NCBI GenBank assembly: GCA_947259295.1
Contig: CAMYMG010000056.1
Coordinates: forward strand, 1-64,000
Source of the DNA: an uncultured Rhizobiaceae bacterium
GTDB lineage: Bacteria > Pseudomonadota > Alphaproteobacteria > Rhizobiales > Rhizobiaceae
Direction: 5' to 3'
DNA: 64,000 nt
Shown: in pieces, positions 46,021 to 55,682 of the stretch
Layout of the letters: every line of letters starts with the position of its first letter
Numbering within the stretch: position 1 is the first letter of the stretch
Translations under genes and position numbers: made by a program
The notes under the pieces: model-generated
The model's input: the letters and a program-made list of their open reading frames with translations, nothing else
What the model was told of the DNA's origin: nothing
Databases searched by the model: none

Positions 46021-46593
46021 CTATTCGGTTTCCGGCATCTGCGTTGGCTCGGCCGCGGATTCGGAAGCCTGGAGGGCGCGTTGCCTCTCTGCCTGACGCT
46101 TGAGCGCCTTGCGCTTGCTTGGCGTCCCCCTGTCGTCAGGGTCGAGCGCAGGTTCGAGAGCTTCCGCGGACTGGGTGGATGAAGGCGGTGCCGGACGCAG
46201 CAACGCGTCTCCCACCAGGCCGCCTCGAATGACCATCGGCATCAGCGGTGTGCTGCGACCGGCATCCGGAACGGTCGTCTCCGCCACCGCGATCCTGTCC
46301 TGGGTGAAACTGCCGTCCGGACCGTTAAGCACGATCACGGAGGGCGTGACAGTGCCCTCTGGTTCGCTCAGCAAGGTGATGGAGGGAGAGGCGAGCGCGA
46401 CGGAGGAGAGCGTGACCGTCGACCCCGATTCCGTCTCCTGGGTCTGGACCACGGCTCCGCCAGGGGTTTCGCCGACGAGGATGATCGAGGGTCCGATATC
46501 CGTCTTCAGCGGTTCCAGCATCACCAGGGAAGAAGCCTGTGCTTCTCCCGCGGAGATTCCCGCTAGCAGAACAAATGCTGCAAACATCCGCAT
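46021..46593 (-). CDS. Secreted protein with internal short repeats
   Basis: A 190-residue protein with a signal peptide (MFAAFVLLAGISAGEAQASS). Three related stretches follow: GPSIILVGETPGG (residues 34-46), SPSITLLSEPEGT (about 69-81) and TPSVIVLNGPDGS (about 83-95). The C-terminus is Lys/Arg/Glu/Ala-rich (PSKRKALKRQAERQRALQAS). Not assigned to a family. The start at 46593 follows GGAG; a frame from 46779 would extend into the promoter of the divergent gene at 46770. Confidence 0.65.
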   Translation of the reverse strand: MRMFAAFVLLAGISAGEAQASSLVMLEPLKTDIGPSIILVGETPGGAVVQTQETESGSTVTLSSVALASPSITLLSEPEGTVTPSVIVLNGPDGSFTQDRIAVAETTVPDAGRSTPLMPMVIRGGLVGDALLRPAPPSSTQSAEALEPALDPDDRGTPSKRKALKRQAERQRALQASESAAEPTQMPETE

Positions 46594-46769
46594 GAATTCC
46601 AGGCTCCGCTCCAAGCATAGCAAGGCAGGCCGAAGTCTGCCATCGGCCCCTTGATCTCGAATTACCCGCGAAACTAGCATTTTACCGATTAACAAAATGG
46701 TGCCGCGCCGGCCTTGCTCCTCCGCGCGGCGCGCGATAGCTACCAAGAACCGAATTCCGGAAGGCTCCC

Positions 46770-47753
46770 GTGGCAACAATACTGAAGACCGACGAGGCTA
46801 TAGCCCAAGCGCTGTCATTGCTCGAAGCCGGGCAGATCGTCGCGATCCCGACGGAAACCGTCTACGGGCTGGCAGGCGACGCGACGAACGGCGAGGCTGT
46901 GGCGCGGATTTTCGAGGCCAAAGGACGTCCGAGCTTCAATCCCCTGATTGTCCACGTTGCGGGCATGGTCATGGCCAGGCGGATTGCCGTCTTCGATCCT
47001 CTGTCGATCAGGCTCGCCGAGGCCTTCTGGCCGGGGCCGCTGACACTTGTATTGCCGCTCGCACCAGACGCCGGCATCCACCCGCTGGTTACCGCCGGTC
47101 TCGATACGGTCGCTCTGCGCATGCCGCAGGGTTTCGGCGCGACGCTGATCGGCAGGCTCGGCCGTCCGCTCGCGGCCCCAAGCGCGAATTCATCGGGCAG
47201 GATTACCGCCACCACCGCGCAGGCCGTTGAGGCCGATCTCGGCGACCGCGTGCCGCTGATCGTCGATGGCGGGCCGACTCAGGTCGGGCTTGAATCGACG
47301 ATCGTGAAGGTTGAAGGCACGAGATTGCGCCTGCTGCGGCCGGGTGGCATCGCCGCCGAGGTGATTGAGGCCGCCGCGCGCCTTCCTCTGCTGCGCGAGT
47401 CTGCCGCGGGAATCGAGGCGCCCGGCATGCTGGCGTCGCATTATGCTCCGATGGCCGCCGTTCGGGTCGAAGCCGGCGAAGTAGGTCCGAACGAGGCGTT
47501 GCTGGCATTCGGACCGGTACGCGCCGCTCTGTCGGAAAACGCGGTTGCCGTTTTGAACCTGTCCGAGAAGGGCGACCTCCGCGAGGCCGCGAGCAATCTG
47601 TTTTCGCATCTTCAAGCGCTCGACCGGAGCGGCGCGGCCACCATCGCGGTGGAACCGATCCCCAACCGGGGACTGGGCGAGGCCATCAACGACCGTCTCG
47701 GACGCGCCGCGGCGCCGCGAACCCTCGCTGCCAGCGAGCCACAGGCGTCCTGA
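46770..47753 (+). CDS. L-threonylcarbamoyladenylate synthase (Sua5 type)
   Basis: A 327-residue protein of the long Sua5 type: an N-terminal YrdC-like domain (IPTETVYGLAGDATNGEAVA, GRPSFNPLIVHVAG, PLAAPSANSSGRITATTA) plus the C-terminal Sua5 domain (ASHYAPMAAVRVEAGE). It makes threonylcarbamoyl-AMP for t6A37 of tRNAs reading ANN codons. Start is a GTG behind GGAAGG. Its stop overlaps the ATG of the next gene (TGATG), so the two are coupled. Confidence 0.94.
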   Translation: MATILKTDEAIAQALSLLEAGQIVAIPTETVYGLAGDATNGEAVARIFEAKGRPSFNPLIVHVAGMVMARRIAVFDPLSIRLAEAFWPGPLTLVLPLAPDAGIHPLVTAGLDTVALRMPQGFGATLIGRLGRPLAAPSANSSGRITATTAQAVEADLGDRVPLIVDGGPTQVGLESTIVKVEGTRLRLLRPGGIAAEVIEAAARLPLLRESAAGIEAPGMLASHYAPMAAVRVEAGEVGPNEALLAFGPVRAALSENAVAVLNLSEKGDLREAASNLFSHLQALDRSGAATIAVEPIPNRGLGEAINDRLGRAAAPRTLAASEPQAS

Positions 47754-49177
47754 TGGGGGCAGGTCCGATCGATCCGACGCTGCTCGACCGCTTCGAGGCG
47801 ATCGTTGGACCCGCACACGCCGTTCGCCTAGAAGCCGAGATCGCGCCTTACGTGCATGAATTGCGCGGCCTCTATCCCGGCCGCTCGCCGCTGGTTCTGA
47901 AGCCCGGCAGCGTCGAAGAAGTCAGCCGCATTCTTGCGCTCGCGACCGAGACCGGCACGGCCGTTGTTCCGCAGGGCGGCAATACCGGCCTCGTCGGTGG
48001 CCAGGTGCCGCACGGTGCCGGCAACGAGATCGTGGTTTCGCTGTCGCGCCTAAACCGCGTGCGCGCGATTGATCCTTTGTCGAACACCGTGACAGTCGAG
48101 GCCGGCGTGGTGCTCGAAACCCTGCATCAGGTCGCCGACGCGGTCGATCGCCTGTTTCCGCTGTCGCTCGCCTCGCAGGGCTCCTGCCAGATCGGCGGCA
48201 ACCTCTCCTCCAATGCCGGCGGCACGGCAGTGCTGGCCTATGGCAACACGCGCGAGCTTTGCCTCGGTGTCGAGGTCGTGCTGCCGACCGGCGAGGTCCT
48301 CGACGATCTGCGCAAGCTGAAGAAGGACAACACCGGCTACGACCTGAAAAACCTGTTTGTCGGGGCCGAGGGCACGCTCGGCATCATCACCGCCGCCGTC
48401 ATGAAGCTGTTTCCGAGACCCAAGGGCCGCCAGGTCGGCTGGGTCGGCGTCAAGTCGCCAGAGGATGCGCTGGCCCTGTTCGGGCTTGCCAGCGAGCGGG
48501 CCGGCAACAACCTCACCGCGTTCGAGCTAATCGGAAAGCTCCCGCTCGACTTCGTCATGCAATACACGCCCGGCGCCGTGGCCCCGCTGCAGCCCGAATG
48601 GCCGTGGAACGTGCTGGTCGAGATTTCGTCCGGCAGGTCGTCGGAGGATGCGACAAACCTCATGGGCGAGATTCTGACGAGCGGCCTCGAGCAGGGCATC
48701 GCAGGCGACGCCGTGATTGCCGCGAGCTTGGCCCAGGCCGACGCGTTCTGGGCGTTGCGTGAAAACCTGTCGGATGCGCAACGGCCGGAGGGAGGGTCGA
48801 TCAAGCACGACATTTCGGTGCCGGTCGCCTCGATCCCGACCTTCATCGCGCGTGCCGCCGAAGCGGTCACTTCCGTCAGCCCGCAAGCGCGCGTCGTCTG
48901 CTTCGGCCACATGGGCGACGGCAACCTGCACTACAACGTGTCACAGCCGGCAGGCGGCGACAAGGAAGCCTTTCTCGGCCTCTACCGCGCCATGAACAAG
49001 GCAGTCCACGATATCGTGCACGAACTCGGCGGCTCGATCTCGGCCGAGCATGGCATCGGCCAGTTGAAGCGCGATGAGCTTCTCGCCACCGCGCCATCCG
49101 TTGCAACCGACCTGATGCGCCGTATCAAGGCGAACTTCGACCCGGCGGGCATCATGAACCCCGGTAAGCTGTTGTAA
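47753..49177 (+). CDS. FAD-linked D-2-hydroxyacid dehydrogenase (GlcD/D2HGDH-like)
   Basis: A 474-residue flavoprotein of the vanillyl-alcohol oxidase superfamily. The FAD-binding PCMH domain includes VVPQGGNTGLVGGQVPHGAG and QGSCQIGGNLSSNAGGTAVL; the C-terminal domain has CFGHMGDGNLHYNVSQP and SAEHGIGQLKRDEL, the metal- and substrate-site motifs of D-2-hydroxyglutarate and D-lactate dehydrogenases. The specific substrate cannot be decided. Coupling to a tRNA-modification gene is conserved context rather than a functional link, as far as can be seen. Confidence 0.9.
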   Translation: MGAGPIDPTLLDRFEAIVGPAHAVRLEAEIAPYVHELRGLYPGRSPLVLKPGSVEEVSRILALATETGTAVVPQGGNTGLVGGQVPHGAGNEIVVSLSRLNRVRAIDPLSNTVTVEAGVVLETLHQVADAVDRLFPLSLASQGSCQIGGNLSSNAGGTAVLAYGNTRELCLGVEVVLPTGEVLDDLRKLKKDNTGYDLKNLFVGAEGTLGIITAAVMKLFPRPKGRQVGWVGVKSPEDALALFGLASERAGNNLTAFELIGKLPLDFVMQYTPGAVAPLQPEWPWNVLVEISSGRSSEDATNLMGEILTSGLEQGIAGDAVIAASLAQADAFWALRENLSDAQRPEGGSIKHDISVPVASIPTFIARAAEAVTSVSPQARVVCFGHMGDGNLHYNVSQPAGGDKEAFLGLYRAMNKAVHDIVHELGGSISAEHGIGQLKRDELLATAPSVATDLMRRIKANFDPAGIMNPGKLL

Positions 49178-49368
49178 ATAAAGCCTACCAACAGCTTGTT
49201 GCCAGTGCGATTCCGCTAACCATCGCCATGATCAGCAAAATTTAACCGACTTCTTAAGCCGGGCGGTAAGGTCCCCGCGTTACTGTCGATCCCATAACGA
49301 GACCGGGAAAACTGGTCCGTGAGATCTGCTCAAAAGCGGCTCTCAGGAGAGACAGGAAGGCATCGACA

Positions 49369-49932
49369 ATGAGTACCGGACTGAAGCCAGTCTGGGCGGG
49401 ACGCAACATGCGCCTCGACCCGTTCCGCTTGCCCCAGGCGGTGAGCTACGCGACATCTGACAGTTTTGGCGATGTCTCCTTCACGATCGACCATCGGGGG
49501 GTCATCGTCCGGCGCATGCTGCAGATGAGCGGCCTGCCTGCGACGGTCATGCTGCCCGCCAATTCCTTCCTTGGCGTTGCGGCGCGAGCGATGGAAGACG
49601 ACGACGGCAACGTCACCGTCACGCTGGAACTGCTGCACCGCGATCCGATGCTCTCGGTGCCGCTGCTTGTTGCCGACAATCTCGAGGATGTGGCTGCCGA
49701 CTGGCGCGCCTGGAGCGATGCCTACCGCCTGTCGATGTTGCTGATCGAGGCCGACGGCGTGGCGCGTACGCTCGAAGAATCGCTCGGAGAGGCGATCAAG
49801 GCGCTGCCGGTGCAGGATCGCCGCAAGCGCCGCGGTGCTTCCCGCCGGCCGTTCTTCCTGGTGCGCCGTAAGCCCGGCAATCTCGGCATGCGCCTCGTGA
49901 TCGACGGCCACGAGATCATCGCCCGGGGCTAG
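49369..49932 (+). CDS. DUF6101 family protein
   Basis: A 187-residue soluble protein (STGLKPVWAGRNMRLDPFRL at the start, RRPFFLVRRKPGNLGMRLVI near the end). It fits the pattern of DUF6101 proteins found in Rhizobiales, of unknown function. It overlaps the convergent ubiA stop by 4 bp, which is tight but not uncommon here. The 191-bp gap before it holds no recognisable gene. Confidence 0.75.
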   Translation: MSTGLKPVWAGRNMRLDPFRLPQAVSYATSDSFGDVSFTIDHRGVIVRRMLQMSGLPATVMLPANSFLGVAARAMEDDDGNVTVTLELLHRDPMLSVPLLVADNLEDVAADWRAWSDAYRLSMLLIEADGVARTLEESLGEAIKALPVQDRRKRRGASRRPFFLVRRKPGNLGMRLVIDGHEIIARG

Positions 49933-50912
49933 ATCAGCGGCTTCAGTGCCGCCCAGACGGCGCCGCCGATCAGTCCCAGGAAGATCAGCCAGCCGACCAC
50001 GTTGTTGGACCTGAACAGGCGCATGCACTGGTCGGCGTCGTTGATGTCGAGAACGATGATCTGGCGCGCCATGTGCGCGCCGGCGGCCACCAGTCCGGCC
50101 ATTGCCGGCACGGGCACCTGTGCCGCCGAGAAGGCGCTCGCCATCAGGATCAGCGCGCCGCCATAAAGCCCGATGAGCCACGATTTCGTGCTGTCGCCGA
50201 ACAGCCGCGCCGTCGATTTCACGCCGACCAGCGCATCGTCTTCCTTGTCCTGGTGGGCGTAGATCGTGTCATAGCCGATCACCCAGAAGATCGAGCCAAG
50301 ATAGAGCAGCACAGCGGGACGGCCGATATCGCCGAACTCGGCTGCCCAACCCATCACCGCGCCCCAGGAGAACGCCAGCCCGAGCACCAGCTGCGGCCAG
50401 TTGGTGAAGCGCTTCATGAACGGATAGATCGCCACTACGCCGAGCGACAGGAGGCCAACCATGATGGCGAAGCTGTTGAACTGCAGCAGCACCACCAGCC
50501 CGACCAGCGCCTGGATGACGAGGAACAGCCAGGCCTGCCGGCGCGACACCTGGCCGGACGGCAATGGCCGCGACCGGGTGCGCTCGACCTGTTCGTCAAT
50601 CTTCGTATCGACGATGTCGTTATAGGTGCAGCCGGCGCCGCGCATGGCCACCGCGCCGATGAAAAACAGAAGCAGGATCAGTGGCGAGGGCAGCAGCGTG
50701 TGCAGCGCATCGTCTGGCCGGGCGTAGGCGCTCGCGGCCAGTGCGGCCGACCACCAGCACGGCCACAGGAGCAACTGCCAGCCGATCGGCCGATCCCAGC
50801 GGGCGAGTTGCGCATAGGGCCACACCCATCGCGGCAGGGCCCGGTAGACCCAGTGCCGGCTCGGCGCGTCGGCAACGCGGCCCTGTCCCGCTCTCGATTG
50901 AACCTCATCCAT
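49929..50912 (-). CDS. ubiA: 4-hydroxybenzoate polyprenyltransferase
   Basis: A 327-residue membrane enzyme with eight or nine helices. The prenyl-diphosphate-binding aspartates are in CTYNDIVDTKIDEQVERTRS and in YAHQDKEDDALVGVKSTARL, both typical of UbiA. The ATG at 50912 is chosen because a frame extending to 51143 would overlap the divergent purD start. It attaches the polyprenyl chain to 4-hydroxybenzoate in ubiquinone synthesis, using the product of the gene at 38432. Confidence 0.95.
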   Translation of the reverse strand: MDEVQSRAGQGRVADAPSRHWVYRALPRWVWPYAQLARWDRPIGWQLLLWPCWWSAALAASAYARPDDALHTLLPSPLILLLFFIGAVAMRGAGCTYNDIVDTKIDEQVERTRSRPLPSGQVSRRQAWLFLVIQALVGLVVLLQFNSFAIMVGLLSLGVVAIYPFMKRFTNWPQLVLGLAFSWGAVMGWAAEFGDIGRPAVLLYLGSIFWVIGYDTIYAHQDKEDDALVGVKSTARLFGDSTKSWLIGLYGGALILMASAFSAAQVPVPAMAGLVAAGAHMARQIIVLDINDADQCMRLFRSNNVVGWLIFLGLIGGAVWAALKPLI

Positions 50913-51049
50913 CAACGTGCAGTGCCAGCCGCATGTGAAAGCGTCAAGCGGACGATTTGTCGTTGATGGCGGGTCGCAAAGCTTGACCCTCCGGGCAGCC
51001 CGCCCTACCGCATGTCGGCATCCGGGTTGGTGGTACGAGGTCTGGGGGC

Positions 51050-52339
51050 ATGAATGTTCTGTTGATTGGTTCGGGTGGCCGCGAACATGCGCTGGCCTGG
51101 AAGCTGGCAGCTTCTCCCATGCTGACCAGGCTCTATGCCGCACCGGGCAATCCGGGCATCGCCGACGAAGCCGAACTCGTCGCGCTCGACGTCGCCGACC
51201 ACGCCGCTATCATCGATTTCTGTCGGGAAAAGTCCATCGGCCTCGTCGTTGTCGGGCCGGAGGGTCCGCTGGTCGCCGGGCTCGGCGACGATCTGCGACT
51301 GGCGGGCATAAAGGTCTTCGGCCCCTCGAAATCGGCCGCACAGCTCGAAGGCTCCAAGGGCTTCACCAAGGATCTTTGCGCAAGATACGACATCCCGACC
51401 GCTGCCTATGGCCGCTTCGACAACGCGGCCGAGGCCAAGGCCTATGTTTCGGCTCACGGCGCTCCGATCGTCGTCAAGGCAGACGGCCTGGCCGCCGGCA
51501 AGGGCGTCACGGTCGCCATGACCGAAGCGGAAGCATTCGCCGCCATCGAAGATTGCTTCGATGGTTCGTTCGGCAGCGCCGGGGCCTCGGTCGTCGTTGA
51601 GGAATACCTCACCGGCGAAGAGGCGAGCTTCTTCTGCCTCTGCGACGGCAGGACGGCCCTGCCTTTCGGCACCGCGCAGGACCACAAGCAGGTCGGCGAC
51701 GGCGATACCGGCCCCAACACCGGCGGCATGGGCGCCTATTCGCCAGCGCCCGTGATGACGCAAGAGATGATCGAGCGGACGATGGGCGAGATCGTCGAGC
51801 CCACAATGCGCGGCATGGCCGAGATGGGCACGCCCTTTTCCGGCATCCTGTTCGTCGGCCTGATGATCACTGCTACCGGCCCGAAGCTCATCGAATACAA
51901 TGTCCGCTTCGGCGATCCCGAGTGCCAAGTGCTGATGATGCGCCTCAAGGACGACCTGCTGGTGCTTCTGGAAGCGGCCGCCGACGGTCAGCTCGGACAC
52001 ATGTCGGTGCGCTGGCGCGACGAGGTGGCGCTCACCGTCGTGCTGGCCGCTCAGGGCTATCCCGGAACGCCGGTAAAGGGCACGGAAATTCGCGGGCTCG
52101 ACCGGGCACAGGGCGCCGCCGGCGTCAAGATATTTCACGCCGGCACTGCCGAGCGCGACGGCCGGATTGTCGCCAATGGCGGCCGCGTCCTGAACGTTAC
52201 GGCGATGGCCTCGACAGCCGGCGAGGCGCAGCGCAAGGCCTATGCCGCGGTCGACCTGATCGACTGGCCGGAAGGATTCTGCCGACTCGACATCGGCTGG
52301 CGGGCCGTGGAACGGGAAAACGCTGGCCAGGGCCAGTAA
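51050..52339 (+). CDS. purD: Phosphoribosylamine-glycine ligase
   Basis: A 429-residue ATP-grasp enzyme of purine synthesis. N-terminal [21 protein letters not shown]-binding [39 protein letters not shown] and the metal-binding [20 protein letters not shown] are all present. It joins glycine to 5-phosphoribosylamine. Divergent from ubiA, convergent with the lysozyme-like gene. Confidence 0.97.
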   Translation: MNVLLIGSGGREHALAWKLAASPMLTRLYAAPGNPGIADEAELVALDVADHAAIIDFCREKSIGLVVVGPEGPLVAGLGDDLRLAGIKVFGPSKSAAQLEGSKGFTKDLCARYDIPTAAYGRFDNAAEAKAYVSAHGAPIVVKADGLAAGKGVTVAMTEAEAFAAIEDCFDGSFGSAGASVVVEEYLTGEEASFFCLCDGRTALPFGTAQDHKQVGDGDTGPNTGGMGAYSPAPVMTQEMIERTMGEIVEPTMRGMAEMGTPFSGILFVGLMITATGPKLIEYNVRFGDPECQVLMMRLKDDLLVLLEAAADGQLGHMSVRWRDEVALTVVLAAQGYPGTPVKGTEIRGLDRAQGAAGVKIFHAGTAERDGRIVANGGRVLNVTAMASTAGEAQRKAYAAVDLIDWPEGFCRLDIGWRAVERENAGQGQ

Positions 52340-52347
52340 GGCAACAT

Positions 52348-53586
52348 CTACGGTCGCACAGCTTCGCCGCTGTCGGCGTCAATCTTGCGGATCAGGAACA
52401 CCGGTAGGCGATCCCTAGACAACGGTCCTGGCTCCGCCGCGATCGCCAGCGGCGGACCGGCCTTGAGCTCCGGCGTGACCTCGCTTGGCATCGCATGCAC
52501 CTGCCGGCGCGCATCCTGGATGACCTCGACATAGGATGCATACTCCACCGGATCGAGCATGTGGGCCTGCTTGCCGAGCGAAATCCGCATCGGCCCGGCC
52601 TGACCGGCATCCGGGAACATCGACAGGAACGCCGCGGGCCGCACCGGCTCCTCGACTTCGGCATATTGCAGCACCACGTCGCCAAGCAGCGCTTCCTTGC
52701 GAGAGATCGGCAGCGGCACTGTCGCGATCATGTCGACGGACTTGTCGATCAGCCCGCCGAACGGCCAAGCTTCGCGCAGTTCTTCCGCACTCATCGAAGC
52801 GACGTTGACGTCGATGTCGTTGGACGTGCCGGGGACGCGGTAGGGACAGGCCCTGGCGTCACAGTTCGCGCCGGCCGAGAACTGCCAGAGCGTATAGCGT
52901 TTCCAGTTGCCCTTCGGAAAATGCAGGCCGATCTCCGGCTTGTAGCGCGCATACCAGAGCGGCAGCCGCGACAGTAGCCGATAGCGGTCGCGGTTATCGG
53001 CGATATACTGGGCGGTCACGCCGTTCGTATAGAGGATCGGGAACCGACCCAGCCTTCGATGAATGTGCAAGACGAAGATCTCTGCATCCTCGAGAGACAT
53101 CCACTGGCCCGGATCGTTCTCCTCGATATCGATGGCGATCAGGTCGTCAGGCTCGGGCTGGGCGAAGTCGATGAAATTGTTCGCCTGGTCGATCGGGTTG
53201 CCCGGGCGCCCGAGATGGTAGGCGCCCCATTTCAGACCCATCGCCTTGGCGACGGTCTTTCGTGTATGGAACAGCTCGCGGGCCACGGCATGGCGCTTCC
53301 ACAGGGCCTTGCACAGTCGGATTTCGGTCTCGTTTCCGGTACATTGATAGGGCGGAGACAGACCGTCCGACCCCTTGTTGATGAAGCCGACGATCCGCTG
53401 GTCCTGGGCCATCTTCTGCCAGTCGACGGAATTATATTCATAGGCATCGATGACCAGCGCCCGGTCCGCGCGCTTCCACGGCTCGGAAAAGTCGGAGGCG
53501 GCAGCAGGCAGAGACGCGACCGCAAGAGATGCGGCCAACAGGGCCAAGGCTGCGCGGAGAAGTCGGTTTGCCGACCTTAAAGCCAA
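52348..53586 (-). CDS. GH25 lysozyme-like secreted protein
   Basis: A 412-residue protein with a signal peptide (ALALLAASLAVASLPAAAS). Residues about 40-275 match glycoside hydrolase family 25: LVIDAYEYNSVDWQKMAQDQ, IVGFINKGSDG, DDLIAIDIEENDPGQWMSLE (the catalytic Asp/Glu strand), FPILYTNGVTAQYIADN and YTLWQFSAG. GH25 enzymes cleave peptidoglycan as N-acetylmuramidases. The C-terminal 130 residues are uncharacterised. Start is TTG at 53586 behind AAAGGGA. Confidence 0.85.
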   Translation of the reverse strand: MALRSANRLLRAALALLAASLAVASLPAAASDFSEPWKRADRALVIDAYEYNSVDWQKMAQDQRIVGFINKGSDGLSPPYQCTGNETEIRLCKALWKRHAVARELFHTRKTVAKAMGLKWGAYHLGRPGNPIDQANNFIDFAQPEPDDLIAIDIEENDPGQWMSLEDAEIFVLHIHRRLGRFPILYTNGVTAQYIADNRDRYRLLSRLPLWYARYKPEIGLHFPKGNWKRYTLWQFSAGANCDARACPYRVPGTSNDIDVNVASMSAEELREAWPFGGLIDKSVDMIATVPLPISRKEALLGDVVLQYAEVEEPVRPAAFLSMFPDAGQAGPMRISLGKQAHMLDPVEYASYVEVIQDARRQVHAMPSEVTPELKAGPPLAIAAEPGPLSRDRLPVFLIRKIDADSGEAVRP

Positions 53587-53892
53587 TACTAAGTCCCTTT
53601 ATCCGTGATCGGGCATCGTGGACGACTCTGGTTAAGGAAAGACTTTCTGGCGGGAATGTGGCAGTTTTGCGCGGTTTTTCCGGCAATTCTGAGAGTCGCT
53701 CTGTTTCCTTATCGCCTGCAACCGGTGGAACGACAACCTTGCCACTTGCGGCGGGCAAAGGCTGTCCGGAAGGCACGCAAACCCGTGCTAAATTGACGTA
53801 AACGTCAAAAGTGGATAGCCGTGATCCAGCCTAACTCGCCGTGGACTCCTGGTTCGCGGCAGCGTCGGACAGTATAACGGAGGAGGGGCGAT
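53587..53892. other. 306-bp intergenic region between divergent genes
   Basis: This non-coding stretch separates the leftward lysozyme-like gene from the rightward acyl-CoA dehydrogenase gene. Apart from the palindrome at 53793-53808 and short shadow frames I see no gene, RNA structure or terminator in it. It must hold the two promoters. Confidence 0.6.
53793..53808. promoter_or_regulatory. LiuR-like palindromic operator (TTGACGT-AA-ACGTCAA)
   Basis: A perfect 16-bp palindrome lies 85 bp upstream of the acyl-CoA dehydrogenase start. Its left arm includes a -35-like TTGACG, and it resembles the remembered MerR-type LiuR motif (TTTACGT..ACGTAAA class) that controls fatty-acid and branched-chain acyl-CoA genes in Proteobacteria. 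The resemblance is from memory and the regulator is not encoded in the window. Confidence 0.55.
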
Positions 53893-55665
53893 ATGTATCG
53901 AGCGCCGGTCGAGGAGATCGCCTTTACGTTGAAGCATGTGACGGGCCTCAAGCCCGCGCTCGACGTTGGACTGTTCGGCGACCTTTCGGAGGATCTGGTG
54001 GATGCCGTCCTTGCCGAGGCCGGGCGCTTCGCTACCGAAGAAGTGGCGCCGTTGGCTTCTGTCGGCGACGAGAAGGGAGCCATGCTGGAAGGCGCCGAAG
54101 TCACCACGCCGCCCGGCTGGAAGGATCTCTACCGCCGCTGGGCCGAGGCCGGCTGGAATGCCCTGTCCGGCCCCGAGGAATTCGGCGGCCAGGCGCTTCC
54201 CGCCATGCTTGCGGTTGCAGCCCTCGAGATGTGGAATTCCGGCTCCATGGCCTTTGCCATCGGCCCGACACTGACGATGGGCGCCGTCGAGGCGCTGGAA
54301 AAGGATGCTTCGGATGCGTTGAAGCAGAAATATCTGCCGAAGCTCGTCTCGGGCGAGTGGATGGGGACGATGAACCTCACCGAGCCGCAGGCGGGTTCGG
54401 ACCTGGCCGCCCTTCGCGCCCGCGCCGAGCCGGCGGGGGATGGCACGTACCGGATCTTCGGCCAGAAGATCTACATCACCTACGGCGAGCACGATTTCAC
54501 CGACAATATCGTCCACCTCGTGCTTGCCCGTCTGCCGGATGCGCCGGCCGGCACGCGCGGCATCTCGCTGTTCCTGGTGCCTAAATTCCTCGTCGTCGAC
54601 GACGGCAGCCTGGGCCGGCGGAACGACGTCTTCTGCGCCGGCCTAGAACACAAGCTCGGCATTCATGCCTCGCCAACCTGCACCATGATCTATGGCGACG
54701 GCTTCGTGGAGCCTAAGGGTGCGGTCGGCTGGTTAATCGGCGAGGAAAATCGCGGCCTTGCCTGCATGTTCACCATGATGAACAACGCTCGTCTGGCCGT
54801 CGGCATGCAAGGCGTCGGCGTAGCCGAGGCAGCCTGCCAGAAGGCCTTGGCCTATGCCAATGAACGCCGCCAGGGCAAGGCGGCGGCCTATGACGGCGAG
54901 GGCATGGCGCCCATCGTCCACCATCCCGACATCCAGCGCACGCTGCTCACCATGCAGGCGCTGACCCGCTCGGCCCGTGCCATCAGCTATGCCTGTGCCC
55001 ACGCCACGGACATGGCCGGCGTGACAAGCGACGATGCGAAGACCCATTGGCAGGAACGTGCCAATCTGCTGACGCCCGTGGCCAAGGCTTTCTCAACCGA
55101 CATCGGTGTGGAAGTCGCCTCGCTCGGCGTCCAGGTCCATGGCGGCATGGGCTTCATAGAGGAGACCGGCGCAGCACGGCTGCTCAGGGACGCGCGCATC
55201 GCGCCGATCTACGAGGGCACCAACGGCATTCAGGCGATCGACCTGATCTTGCGCAAGCTGCCGCAGTCGGGCGGTGCAACGATCGCGGCCTATATCGGCG
55301 AACTTGCCGAAACCGTCGTCGCGGTCCGCACCTCCAACCTTGAAGCGTTGGGCCGGTCCGCCGACGGTCTGGAGGCAGCCTTGCATGCATTCGATGAAGC
55401 CACGCAGCATCTCCTGGGTCTGGTTGCTGCCGGGGAGATCCAGCGCGCGCTTGCCGGGGCAACACCCTACCTTCGCCTGTTCGCCCTTGCTTCAGGCGGT
55501 GTCTTCCTGGCCCGTGGCGCACTGGCCGACCGGTCGGGCCAGCGCATGGCGCTTTGCCGCTTTTTTGCCGACAACATGGCCGGCGAGGCGGGGGCACTCC
55601 GCGCACAGGTCATCGAGGGCGCCGACGCGCTTCTTGCGGCGGGCAAGACTCTGGTCTCGGCCTAG
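53893..55665 (+). CDS. Acyl-CoA dehydrogenase with C-terminal extension (DmdC-like family)
   Basis: A 590-residue flavoenzyme. It has an N-terminal extension (EEIAFTLKHVTGLKPALDVG), the FAD/substrate domains (MNLTEPQAGSDLAALRAR; QVHGGMGFIEETGAARLLRD) and a catalytic-glutamate region RIAPIYEGTNGIQAIDLILR, followed by a ~120-residue C-terminal domain of the acyl-CoA_DH_C type. This layout is shared by enzymes annotated as 3-methylmercaptopropionyl-CoA dehydrogenase (DmdC) and by many acyl-CoA dehydrogenases of unknown specificity; the substrate cannot be fixed. It starts behind GGAGG, and the enoyl-CoA hydratase gene follows 17 bp later as a likely operon. Confidence 0.9.
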   Translation: MYRAPVEEIAFTLKHVTGLKPALDVGLFGDLSEDLVDAVLAEAGRFATEEVAPLASVGDEKGAMLEGAEVTTPPGWKDLYRRWAEAGWNALSGPEEFGGQALPAMLAVAALEMWNSGSMAFAIGPTLTMGAVEALEKDASDALKQKYLPKLVSGEWMGTMNLTEPQAGSDLAALRARAEPAGDGTYRIFGQKIYITYGEHDFTDNIVHLVLARLPDAPAGTRGISLFLVPKFLVVDDGSLGRRNDVFCAGLEHKLGIHASPTCTMIYGDGFVEPKGAVGWLIGEENRGLACMFTMMNNARLAVGMQGVGVAEAACQKALAYANERRQGKAAAYDGEGMAPIVHHPDIQRTLLTMQALTRSARAISYACAHATDMAGVTSDDAKTHWQERANLLTPVAKAFSTDIGVEVASLGVQVHGGMGFIEETGAARLLRDARIAPIYEGTNGIQAIDLILRKLPQSGGATIAAYIGELAETVVAVRTSNLEALGRSADGLEAALHAFDEATQHLLGLVAAGEIQRALAGATPYLRLFALASGGVFLARGALADRSGQRMALCRFFADNMAGEAGALRAQVIEGADALLAAGKTLVSA

Positions 55666-55682
55666 AAGCGAAGGAATTCGGC

